Part shown: positions 1 to 6,434 of the stretch, one piece after another
Numbering within the stretch: position 1 is the first letter of the stretch
Layout: every line of letters begins with the position of its first letter
Assembly (NCBI GenBank): GCA_004195335.1
Contig: SDWK01000030.1
Span: 1 to 10,296 of the forward strand
From: Shewanella sp.
GTDB lineage: Bacteria; Pseudomonadota; Gammaproteobacteria; Enterobacterales; Shewanellaceae
DNA: 10,296 nucleotides
Direction of reading: 5' to 3'
Program-made: the position numbers and the translations under genes
Notes under the pieces: generated by a model
The model's input: the letters and a program-made list of their open reading frames with translations, nothing else
What the model was told of the DNA's origin: nothing
Databases searched by the model: none

Positions 1-192
1 GGTTTAGGGTGGGGCTTCTTTCCGTTTGTGATCACTTTGCCCTTTATTCCATTTATACTTGTCTGGTTAGGCGTACAATTTTCACGACACCTCAAGTATT
101 ATAACGAGGGTGTATGTAGAAGCCTTCATGTCTGTCATTGCTTCTGTACTGCCACTCTTTTTAGTTTGTTTGTATTTCATTTTGTGTACTAA
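1..192 (+). CDS. possible C-terminal end of a membrane protein (partial)
   Basis: Reading frame 1 is open from the window edge to a TAA at 190-192, giving 63 residues with no start visible. The translation is very hydrophobic: an N-terminal stretch (WGFFPFVITLPFIPFILVWL) looks like a membrane helix, followed by a polar RHLKYYNEG segment and a second hydrophobic, Cys- and Phe-rich tail. It could be the end of an integral membrane protein whose body lies upstream. The alternative is chance: the DNA is T-rich, which automatically yields Phe/Leu/Val codons, and 63 codons is not long. I do not recognise the family, and no terminator follows before the next gene. Confidence 0.3.
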   Translation, partial: GLGWGFFPFVITLPFIPFILVWLGVQFSRHLKYYNEGVCRSLHVCHCFCTATLFSLFVFHFVY

Positions 193-220
193 TTTCTTAT
201 TTCCTCGGTTAGCTGATGCA

Positions 221-225
221 AGGAG
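221..225 (+). promoter_or_regulatory. ribosome binding site for the STAS-like gene
   Basis: AGGAG lies six bases before the ATG at 232. It is a strong Shine-Dalgarno match and fixes this start. Confidence 0.75.
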
Positions 226-231
226 TGCGCG

Positions 232-615
232 ATGCTTGAATTACTAAATGGCTTTGACCATGATACGGTCGCTATAAGGGCGTCGGGAGTGGTCACTGGT
301 GCAGATTATGATGAACACTTGTTGCCGATTATCGAAGAGAAATTGAAAGATCATGCTTGTATTAAACTATGGTACGAGTTTGATGACGCTTTTGAAGGGA
401 TCTCTGTTGGAACCCTCTGGGATGATGCAAAACTCGGTCTATTTCATTTAACAGATTTTTATCGGGTGGTGTTTATTACCGATAGTCGATTGGTCGCCGG
501 GATGGCGCATGCATTAGCCTATATGATCCCCTGTCCGGTTAAGGTGTTCGAGCGAAGTGAGGCAGGACTTGCCACACAATGGATAAATGAGACTGAGACC
601 AGTGAAGTAGTTTGA
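232..615 (+). CDS. SpoIIAA-like / STAS-domain protein
   Basis: A 127-residue soluble protein without signal peptide or membrane segment. The whole length matches the pattern I know for the SpoIIAA-like family (STAS/SEC14-type alpha-beta fold, PF11964): a beta hairpin with a central Gly (ASGVVTGADYDEHLLPIIEE, residues 17-36), a KLWYEFDD strand, the TLWDDAKLGLFH helix (about 61-72), a FYRVVFITDS strand (about 76-85), and the C-terminal VKVFERSEAGLATQWI segment (about 103-118), where the family has an F-x(5)-A-x2-W-like ending. The biochemical role of these stand-alone proteins is unknown to me; the fold suggests binding of a lipid or nucleotide or a protein-protein switch. No anti-sigma factor or kinase partner is adjacent. 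It is bounded by its own terminator, so it is probably monocistronic or the last gene of an upstream unit. Family assignment is confident; function is not. Confidence 0.85.
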   Translation: MLELLNGFDHDTVAIRASGVVTGADYDEHLLPIIEEKLKDHACIKLWYEFDDAFEGISVGTLWDDAKLGLFHLTDFYRVVFITDSRLVAGMAHALAYMIPCPVKVFERSEAGLATQWINETETSEVV

Positions 616-650
616 GTTAAATTTTAATTGTAAGTTTTAATGGTTAGTTA

Positions 651-676
651 AGTGTCGGCTTGGTGCCGGCATTTTT
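651..676 (+). terminator. intrinsic terminator after the STAS-like gene
   Basis: GTCGGC (654-659) pairs with GCCGGC (665-670), with one G-T pair, around a 5-base loop (TTGGT). The stem extends outward through 651-653 and 671-673, and five T follow (672-676). It lies 36 bases after the stop codon at 615. Confidence 0.75.
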
Positions 677-694
677 ATGTAGGAACAATATTAA

Positions 695-772
695 ATGTCA
701 GGTAAAAAAGGCCTGAATATCGTCTTTTGCCTATGTGTCTTGTGTAGTATCGGGTTAGGTATTAAACATTAG
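695..772 (+). CDS. possible 25-residue membrane micro-ORF
   Basis: ATG at 695, TAG at 770-772. The product starts MSGKKG, continues with a single hydrophobic segment (LNIVFCLCVLCSIGLGI) and ends KH, a layout typical of small inner-membrane proteins: positive N-terminus and one helix. An AGGA at 681-684 lies ten bases before the ATG, which is long but usable. Its stop codon falls inside the 13-bp repeat block before the protease gene. It is not in frame with that gene. I recognise no family; conservation of the peptide in relatives would decide whether it is real. Confidence 0.3.
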   Translation: MSGKKGLNIVFCLCVLCSIGLGIKH

Positions 773-800
773 GTATTAACATTAGGTATTAACATTAGGA
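755..800 (+). repeat. 13-bp tandem direct repeats, about 3.5 copies
   Basis: The unit ATTAGGTATTAAC occurs perfectly at 768-780 and 781-793. It is preceded by a near copy at 754-767 (GTTAGGTATTAAAC, one extra A and a first-base change) and followed by a partial copy at 794-800 (ATTAGGA). The last copy diverges so that it supplies the AGGA ribosome-binding site of the gene at 808. Each full unit contains a TATTAA hexamer resembling a -10 element. Such arrays can change length by slippage. Confidence 0.85.
797..800 (+). promoter_or_regulatory. ribosome binding site for the double retropepsin-like gene
   Basis: AGGA seven bases before the ATG at 808, formed by the truncated last copy of the 13-bp repeat. 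Confidence 0.6.
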
Positions 801-807
801 ATTTAGA

Positions 808-1677
808 ATGCTAAAAAAAATTGGCTTTTGTATGTTACTCGTTGCAACGACTGGTTGGGCCGGAGATAAGGTCATCATAGGGTCATCTGAGCTGATGTCG
901 GTCGAACAGGCTGGATTAAGTTATGAAGCCAGAATAGACACGGGTGCGGTGAATACCTCTCTTCATGCTTTCGACCTGGAAGTAGAAGGAGGCAGTGAAA
1001 AGAAGATGAAAGACAATGTGGGCAAAACCTTGTCTTTCACCACAGAGAATGAAGACGGTGAACAGAAACGTCTGCAGGCTAAAATTGTTAAAACCTCCAC
1101 TGTGAGTAACTCTCAGGGCAGGGAAACACGCTATATGGTTGACCTTAATATCGGTTTCCAGGACAAAGAGAGAAAAGTCTGGGTTAACCTCAGGGATAGA
1201 AGTCATATGGATTATAAGTTACTCATTGGCCGTAATTGGCTTAAAGATAAATACATAGTCGATGTGTCAGAAAAGAAAATCATAGGGCCTGTAGCGCCAA
1301 TTAGTATCCTTGAATCGGGTCTTACTTTTGAAACCCGTATCGACACCGGAGCTGTAGAGAACTCACTCCATGCTGTCGATCTTAAGGTGGAGCATGGTGA
1401 GCAGGATATGGAGAAGAATATCGGTAAACGCTTGAGCTTTACCACCGAAAATGAAAAAGGGGAGTCTCATCGGGTCAATGCCATGATCGTTGAAACCTCA
1501 TTGATCCGCAATGCTCAAGGCAGTGAAATACGGTATATGGTCGAGTTGACTGTAGGCCAACCGGGGCAAGAGTATAAAGTAAAGGTTAACCTTAGAGATC
1601 GCAGTAAGATGAGTTATAAATTTCTTATCGGTCGAAATTGGTTACAGGGCCATTATATGGTCGATGTTTCGCTCTAG
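808..1677 (+). CDS. exported protein with two tandem retropepsin-like (RimB/'ATP-dependent zinc protease') domains
   Basis: A 289-residue protein. Residues 1-18 (MLKKIGFCMLLVATTGWA) form a signal peptide with a likely signal-peptidase I cut after GWA; there is no lipobox. The rest is an internal duplication with a period of about 135 residues: IIG at 23 and 158, RIDTGA at 42-47 and 177-182, LSFTTENE at 75-82 and 209-216, RYMV at 108-111 and 242-245, NLRDRS at 127-132 and 261-266, LIGRNWL at 139-145 and 273-279, VDVS at the end of each. Each unit is a full PF05618 domain. That family is named for a putative ATP-dependent zinc protease, but the DTGA signature is that of retropepsin aspartic peptidases, and no HExxH or other zinc motif is present. 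RimB-type members usually have one domain; here two are fused, so one chain could form the two-aspartate active site that retropepsins make by dimerising. Substrate unknown; location probably periplasmic. Ribosomal-modification partners such as rimK are not adjacent. Codon divergence between the copies indicates an old duplication. Confidence 0.9.
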   Translation: MLKKIGFCMLLVATTGWAGDKVIIGSSELMSVEQAGLSYEARIDTGAVNTSLHAFDLEVEGGSEKKMKDNVGKTLSFTTENEDGEQKRLQAKIVKTSTVSNSQGRETRYMVDLNIGFQDKERKVWVNLRDRSHMDYKLLIGRNWLKDKYIVDVSEKKIIGPVAPISILESGLTFETRIDTGAVENSLHAVDLKVEHGEQDMEKNIGKRLSFTTENEKGESHRVNAMIVETSLIRNAQGSEIRYMVELTVGQPGQEYKVKVNLRDRSKMSYKFLIGRNWLQGHYMVDVSL

Positions 1678-1713
1678 TTCTGAGCAATAAAATTCACTTG
1701 CTCTTCTTCAGAG

Positions 1714-1739
1714 AAAAAGGTGCTTTAAGCACCTTTTTT
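1714..1739. terminator. bidirectional terminator between convergent genes
   Basis: GGTGCT (1719-1724) and AGCACC (1728-1733) form a perfect stem with a 3-base loop, flanked by AAAAA on the left and TTTTTT on the right. It therefore reads as an intrinsic terminator on both strands. It lies 36 bases after the protease stop and about 74 bases past the kinase stop, serving both transcripts. Confidence 0.85.
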
Positions 1740-1751
1740 GTTGCTTGTGAC

Positions 1752-1810
1752 AATTATACCAATTGCATTAAATATCTGTCCATTCAGCGATTACATACTT
1801 GATGCAATAT
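1752..1810. repeat. probable dispersed intergenic repeat with terminal inverted ends
   Basis: ATTGCATTAA (1762-1771) pairs with TTGATGCAAT (1799-1808), ten pairs with one G-T, around a 27-base interior containing ATATCTGTCCATTCAGCG. The preceding AATTATACCAATTGCATTA and this interior resemble short intergenic repeats I recall as common in Shewanella and related genomes. The hairpin is visible; the multicopy nature is recollection and must be tested by searching a full genome. Confidence 0.4.
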
Positions 1811-1812
1811 TA

Positions 1813-4425
1813 CTAACGTTTAAATGGAAACGTACAGATCACCCGGGTAAATTTGTTGAGTTCCGATTTGACTTCTAATGTGCCGCTGAGTTCTGATGTT
1901 ACCCAGGCATCTAAACTCGACAGCGTACCGGAATCGGCATTTGAGCCAAGTTGTGTGTTCAGGGCTGCTAGTTTTTCGTCAGGGATCCCCTGGCCATTAT
2001 CTTCTACTATGATGATCAAGTTAGCATCGCGCTGTTCGACCTTTATCAAAACTTGCTTGAGTTCTTGTTGTGCTGTGAAAGCATGAGCAAGACAGTTATT
2101 GATCAAGGAGTAAAATATGAGTAACAGATCCCATGAAGAGCGATTGATACATAATCTACTATCACAAATGACCTTTACTTGTATCTCTTGTTCGGTGAGC
2201 CGTTGAGCCATAACAACAAGAAAATGTGATAAATAGTGCGACAGGTTAATCGATTTAATTGCCATGTCTTTACTCACAATCAGATGCTGGAAATGGCGTA
2301 ATTTATCGGTATGCTCGGTGAAATGAGCGACTATCTCATCATAATTATCCTGACGAACTCCCACTTCATCGTTACAAATGAGTGACAGCAAGGTGTCTTG
2401 CTCTTGGGTATGCTGTTTTATCAAGGTTGCGAACAGTTGTGGAAATAGCTCATGATTTTTGAGCTCCACACGTTGCAAATTATTGAGCTTATTGATGGTT
2501 AATTCGAGTTGGTTAGTCTTATCTTGCTGCTGTTTGTTCTCTTGTTTAGCCATCAATAGCTGATGTGAATAATTGGCAAGTTCTAAATTGAGCGATTTAT
2601 TCTTGTCATGTAACTCTTGACTGATTCTTTTTTGCGAACTTATTTCAAACGCCATACTGCCTATCGAAGTCATGGTGCCATCATCATCCTTAATCGGAAA
2701 CTTAGTGACTTGATAAACGATTTCACCTTGCGCCGTAGGGATAGGCTGTTCGAAGGTCTGTGGACTTTGTGTCTTTAAGGTGATGTTATCGTGTTTCAAA
2801 ATTAACTCGGCAATATGAGCCGGAAAAATCTGGCTATCCTTGGTTCCTATGACATTGTGACGTTCAATACCGATAACTTCGCAAAATCTGTCATTGACTA
2901 AGATATAAGAACCATCGATATCTTTGATGCTGATGAGGTTCTGTGATGAGTTGAGCAGTGAGTTAAGCTGTTTCTTTCGCAATTTTAATTCTGTTTGAGC
3001 AATCCTTTGAACGGTGAGTTGCTCCTCTAAGGCTAAATTACTGGCATCCAGACTGGCGAAAGCCACCTCTAATTGATGACTTCGAGAGATAAACGCTTTG
3101 GCTAATTGTCCCAACTCGTCTTTACTTATCGTGGCTTCTAGCTCCAATTTAGCCAGTTGATTCCCCTGCAGTGCATTGACCATTCTTGAAATGGGTCTGA
3201 TGAACAGCTTATGCTGAAGCATAAATAGTAAAATCAGTGCCGCCAGTTGCATGATCAGTAGATAGAGTCCCATTCTGGCAGCGATGATGTTAGCTTTATC
3301 ATTCATTGGAGACAGTGGCGTGACGAGTACTATTTTCCAAAATGTTTTTGGCATCATAAAGATGGAGACTAATGTAGGCTCACCGAGAATAGGGTCGTGC
3401 GCAAGCTCGAAGGAGGCCATTAACAAGGTCGATTTAGGCTTACCTTTCGCATTTAGGTTGATGAGTGCGGCGAGTTTTTCTCTGTGAGAATAATGAGTTG
3501 TGTTCATTAGGTCGGCCAGCTGAAGTTGATTATAGGCAGGGTTCTCCAGTGACTCTTTAATCATTTTTTCATCGATTTCCATCAAGCTTTCATTGATTGA
3601 TTCAAATGCAGGGTGATTGGCAGTGAAATTGGCAAAAGGTTTAAACAGAGCTTGCTTGTTAAATATTTGGTTTCGGTCATCCTCTTTTGGGGCCGCCAAC
3701 ACAGCATTACTGTAATCGAGAGCAAACATATAACCTTGGTTAACGTTCATCGCTTGGTGAAAAAAATGGCCTAAACCCGACAGTGTTACATCAACCGTAG
3801 ACACGCCCATAAATTGATGTTCAGCCCACATAGGTACAGAGGCTGTGATCATCGATTTATTGGTAAAAGGGTCTACATAGGTTTCAGACCAGAAAGTGGT
3901 GCCACTGGGGTAAAATCGAGTTGGTTTGTACCAGCTTTCTGAATGATATCCGGGACCGTTTAAGCTGTTATAGTCATCGACCAATTCCAGTTCCAGCGCC
4001 TTGTTTCTTGACCAGAAAAGACTGTCGAGTTGTTTCTTTTCGTCGAAGTTACCGGGTTCGGGCCAGATCCCACCGCCAGAGATCAGATCATACTTTCCAT
4101 TCTTGTCCAGCAATGCAGGAATGGACTTCAACAATACTTGGCTGTCATGGCGGTATATTTCACCTAAAGAGGCGATAGACACAGCCAGACTTTCTATTTT
4201 TGACGTTGTTTGTTGCAGTCTAGCGACAATGGCTAAGCCTTGGTTCTGGCTTAAGGTTACCTGTGCTTGCAGTTGATGACTTTTCTGTATGCTAAAGAGT
4301 ATCCAGACACTGGATATGATGATGAGAGAGGCGATAATAAACTGAATAAAAGTAAATTTGACCGGTAAACTATCACTCCAGTGGGGGGCTTTTATCGGTG
4401 ATCTATTGATCCTGGAGTTACCCAT
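1813..4425 (-). CDS. membrane sensor histidine-kinase-like protein (dCache-HAMP-PAS-HATPase)
   Basis: Predicted inner-membrane receptor. The frame is open from a TTG at 4437; numbering from there it has 874 residues. I prefer the ATG at 4425 (870 residues), because AAGGA at 4442-4438 abuts the TTG with no spacer but is 12 bases from the ATG. Order: TM1 about 30-50; periplasmic dCache-type sensor about 51-385 (key stretch WYKP, FWSETYVDPFTNKSMITASVPMW, FMGVSTVDVTL at 169-219); TM2 about 388-408; HAMP about 409-461 (RPISRM, DELGQLAKAF); coiled coil; PAS about 491-603 (NLISIKDIDGSYILVNDRFCEVIG); coiled coil 605-655; helical dimerisation region; ATP-binding domain with N-box SLINNCLAHAF (777-787) and G1 DNGQGI (813-818). 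A normal H-box is not obvious; NHELFPQL (661-668, His662) resembles HELRTPL. The F and G2 boxes of the ATP lid are missing and the lid is short. No response regulator is near, so it is an orphan. Ligand unknown; dCache domains commonly bind small metabolites. Confidence 0.88.
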   Translation of the reverse strand: MGNSRINRSPIKAPHWSDSLPVKFTFIQFIIASLIIISSVWILFSIQKSHQLQAQVTLSQNQGLAIVARLQQTTSKIESLAVSIASLGEIYRHDSQVLLKSIPALLDKNGKYDLISGGGIWPEPGNFDEKKQLDSLFWSRNKALELELVDDYNSLNGPGYHSESWYKPTRFYPSGTTFWSETYVDPFTNKSMITASVPMWAEHQFMGVSTVDVTLSGLGHFFHQAMNVNQGYMFALDYSNAVLAAPKEDDRNQIFNKQALFKPFANFTANHPAFESINESLMEIDEKMIKESLENPAYNQLQLADLMNTTHYSHREKLAALINLNAKGKPKSTLLMASFELAHDPILGEPTLVSIFMMPKTFWKIVLVTPLSPMNDKANIIAARMGLYLLIMQLAALILLFMLQHKLFIRPISRMVNALQGNQLAKLELEATISKDELGQLAKAFISRSHQLEVAFASLDASNLALEEQLTVQRIAQTELKLRKKQLNSLLNSSQNLISIKDIDGSYILVNDRFCEVIGIERHNVIGTKDSQIFPAHIAELILKHDNITLKTQSPQTFEQPIPTAQGEIVYQVTKFPIKDDDGTMTSIGSMAFEISSQKRISQELHDKNKSLNLELANYSHQLLMAKQENKQQQDKTNQLELTINKLNNLQRVELKNHELFPQLFATLIKQHTQEQDTLLSLICNDEVGVRQDNYDEIVAHFTEHTDKLRHFQHLIVSKDMAIKSINLSHYLSHFLVVMAQRLTEQEIQVKVICDSRLCINRSSWDLLLIFYSLINNCLAHAFTAQQELKQVLIKVEQRDANLIIIVEDNGQGIPDEKLAALNTQLGSNADSGTLSSLDAWVTSELSGTLEVKSELNKFTRVICTFPFKR

Positions 4426-4551
4426 ATATCTTTTCAATCCTTATATGATGCCAGAGAATGGTTAACTTTCAATGTTAACGTTTAAACTAGCTCTTAGACT
4501 AAAAGTAAGTCGGGTCATCTGAGGGCTGCTGTTAAATACTGAGTTGAATAA

Positions 4552-4592
4552 CACGAACAGTTTAACGCTAACGTCTAATTAAACTGTTCGTG
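4552..4592. repeat. perfect 14-bp inverted repeat between receptor genes
   Basis: CACGAACAGTTTAA (4552-4565) and TTAAACTGTTCGTG (4579-4592) are perfect reverse complements around a 13-base loop. It begins 32 bases past the chemotaxis-gene stop on the minus strand and lies about 127 bases upstream of the kinase start. The minus-strand sequence after it (TTATTC) is only weakly U-rich, so it could be a poor terminator, an mRNA 3'-end stabiliser, or an operator for the kinase gene. Confidence 0.6.
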
Positions 4593-4623
4593 CCGAGCTA
4601 GTATCAATCTCTTGTCTAAATGA

Positions 4624-6129
4624 CTAGATTTTCAAGCCAACCAGCAGGTCATCTAACTGCTCAGCTGTCGCATGCAGCTCGTCACAACCGGAAACTGACT
4701 CATTTGCCGATTGTTCCATATTATGTGACTGATTACGGATCTCCATTAAGTTTGATGCTATCTCATTGGCGACTGATGATTGCTCCTCTGCCGAGGTCGC
4801 AATGAGCACACTCATCTCCATAACTTTGGTGCTGTGATGTGCAATGGCTTTTAGATCTTCACCAGTATCAAGTACATGTTTTTTACCGTCTTCGGCTTTA
4901 TCAACGGTGCGCTTCATCACCATGGTCAGGTTTTGTGCACCAGATTGGAGCGCCTCAATCATGGATTTTATTTCGACTGTCGCGGACTGAGTTCGACCCG
5001 CAAGGGTTCTGACCTCATCGGCGACGACAGCAAAACCGCGTCCTTGTTCACCTGCTCTAGCCGCTTCAATCGCTGCATTTAATGCCAGTAAATTGGTCTG
5101 CTGAGAAATGGCGTTGATGGTGGTTACCACTTCATCAATCTTGGCCGCATTCTCATTGAGATCGTGGACGGCGCTAGACGCGTTTGCGATCTCGTTGGAT
5201 AAACCACCGATAGCAACGACAGTGGTTTCGATATCTTTCGAACCAGCATCGACCTGGGTATTGGCTTCCTGAGTTTCAGCCGAAGACTGTTCGGCATTTC
5301 TGGCAACCTCGATGACAGCTGCTGTCATCTCCTCCATAGCGGTGGCGAGAGAGTCCAGATGCTGGCGCTGATTGGCAGCCAGAGATTGACCCTCTTGAGC
5401 ATTTTGTCTGAATGATTGCACGACTTGACGGATCTGTGTGCTGGCCTGTGTGATCTGTTTGACCAGAATATGTTGTCTTTCGACCAGTGTATCTATGCTG
5501 ATTGCCAGTAAACTGAACTCGTCCTTAACTTCAAAAAAGTTGAGACGACTGGTGAGATCGCCGTCGGCGGCTCGCTTAAGGGCCATTACACTGGTGTAGA
5601 GTGCCCCCCCGACAAATGACGAGATGTAATAACCCGTGATTAAAATGATCACAACCATGAACGCGACGGACATCACAACAGATAACCAATGGTTGCTATC
5701 GGCGAGACTCTCGAGAGGGGCAAGGGTCGAGGTCGAGACTAATTGGTTGTTACTGACTTTACTGACTGACTGAAGACCAGAGGAGGTATCAAGGTTACCG
5801 CCACCTTGACGGGCGAGGCGTTCGCTCTTGCCATCAAGCTTGCTGATGAGTTTAGTATTGGCGACCCGGTTAATTTTCTGCAGATATTCTGCACGTTGTG
5901 ACTCAGGAATAAAGTCATAACTGATATCAACCACTGAATTTACACTTTGAGCCTGGTTCAGGCTTGCCTTGTTATGCGTATTAAGCAGCTCCGATTCAAA
6001 TTGGCTGTTCAGCATAAATGCCAGACCAACTAGAGTGAAGATGGGAACGATAGCTAAAACAGCAAATTTGGTTTTCAGGGTCATATGGATAAGGTATTGA
6101 TCTATCCAGCGGAATTTAACTTCTTTCAT
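4624..6129 (-). CDS. methyl-accepting chemotaxis protein
   Basis: A 501-residue transmembrane chemoreceptor: it senses a signal outside the cytoplasmic membrane and controls the CheA-CheW kinase that steers flagellar motility. TM1 about 22-40; periplasmic part about 41-148, small (about 108 residues) and Ser/Asn/Gly-rich in its second half ([10 protein letters not shown] at 109-118); TM2 about 149-170; HAMP about 171-225; then a long signalling coiled coil. The hairpin tip is canonical ([21 protein letters not shown] from 331, [20 protein letters not shown] from 355, RTQSATVEI from 379). Glu/Gln-rich AMEEMTAAV (264-272) and SAEEQSSV (446-453) are likely methylation regions. There is no C-terminal CheR-binding pentapeptide. 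Start supported by GAGAGAG a few bases upstream of the ATG. Transcribed divergently from pheS and in the same direction as the kinase gene. The ligand cannot be told from sequence. Confidence 0.97.
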   Translation of the reverse strand: MKEVKFRWIDQYLIHMTLKTKFAVLAIVPIFTLVGLAFMLNSQFESELLNTHNKASLNQAQSVNSVVDISYDFIPESQRAEYLQKINRVANTKLISKLDGKSERLARQGGGNLDTSSGLQSVSKVSNNQLVSTSTLAPLESLADSNHWLSVVMSVAFMVVIILITGYYISSFVGGALYTSVMALKRAADGDLTSRLNFFEVKDEFSLLAISIDTLVERQHILVKQITQASTQIRQVVQSFRQNAQEGQSLAANQRQHLDSLATAMEEMTAAVIEVARNAEQSSAETQEANTQVDAGSKDIETTVVAIGGLSNEIANASSAVHDLNENAAKIDEVVTTINAISQQTNLLALNAAIEAARAGEQGRGFAVVADEVRTLAGRTQSATVEIKSMIEALQSGAQNLTMVMKRTVDKAEDGKKHVLDTGEDLKAIAHHSTKVMEMSVLIATSAEEQSSVANEIASNLMEIRNQSHNMEQSANESVSGCDELHATAEQLDDLLVGLKI

Positions 6130-6202
6130 AAAACTCTCTCTGTCGGTGATCTTAATTAATTATTTATCGATGGCGCAACCATGGATAGTATTTAGGCGTA
6201 AT

Positions 6203-6225
6203 AATGCTAAGTTTTGCTTAGTATT
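6203..6225. repeat. dyad next to the candidate pheS promoter
   Basis: AATGCTAAG (6203-6211) pairs with CTTAGTATT (6217-6225), nine pairs with one G-T, loop TTTTG. It lies just upstream of the candidate -35 box and about 80 bases upstream of the chemotaxis start, so it could be an operator for either direction. No known regulator consensus is recognised. Confidence 0.4.
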
Positions 6226-6231
6226 TGCGCA

Positions 6232-6261
6232 TTGATTCTTGTTATTATGTTTAATTATAAG
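6232..6261 (+). promoter_or_regulatory. candidate sigma-70 promoter for pheST-ihfA
   Basis: TTGATT (6232-6237), an 18-base spacer and TATAAG (6256-6261). Transcription would begin near 6268 and give a leader of about 260 bases before pheS, long enough to include the leader ORF. This is the best box pair I find in the region, but it is unproven. Confidence 0.4.
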
Positions 6262-6274
6262 ATACAGAGTAGAT

Positions 6275-6314
6275 GTTACCTTGCTATATTACTTAACGCG
6301 AGCAAATCGGTAAC
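6275..6314 (+). promoter_or_regulatory. stem-loop in the pheS 5' leader
   Basis: GTTACC-TTGCT (6275-6285) pairs with AGCAA (6301-6305) and GGTAAC (6309-6314): eleven pairs with a 3-base bulge (ATC) and a 15-base loop. No T-run follows, so it is not an intrinsic terminator. It would lie near the 5' end of a transcript from the candidate promoter. Confidence 0.35.
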
Positions 6315-6434
6315 CTTCTGCTAATTAAATGATAACAACTGCCTGCTCAAATTATGTCCTTTAGACACTAAAGATCTCGCTAAAATAGGGGGTTAACGGA
6401 TAAAACTGTTAATTTGCACTGGTCAAAAGGATAG

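Noticed and set aside
621..630. His624 of SHQLLMAK in the kinase as phosphoacceptor (residue numbers, not bases)
   Set aside because: It lies in the coiled coil well before the dimerisation region and lacks the following Glu/Asp and Pro; His662 in HELFPQL fits better.
755..800. CRISPR-like array
   Set aside because: Units are only 13 bp, directly adjacent and without spacers; this is a simple tandem repeat.
916..1206. Minus-strand open frame opposite the exported protease gene
   Set aside because: It lies fully inside a well-supported gene with clear domain repeats; the translation has no recognisable domain and no ribosome-binding site is evident.
808..1677. Zinc metalloprotease function as suggested by the family name
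   Set aside because: No HExxH or comparable zinc-binding motif; the conserved DTGA points to an aspartic peptidase fold.
3921..4276. Two overlapping plus-strand frames opposite the kinase gene
   Set aside because: Low-complexity, Ser/Arg-rich shadow translations within the dCache coding region; not gene-like.
4552..4592. Integron attC site or recombination site
   Set aside because: No conserved R'/R'' core triplets, no integrase and no cassette structure nearby; a simple dyad explains it.
6140..6200. Sigma-28 (flagellar) promoter for the chemotaxis gene
   Set aside because: On the minus strand ATCGATAA partly matches the -10 (GCCGATAA), but the nearest TAAA is 19 bases away instead of about 15, so the pair does not fit.
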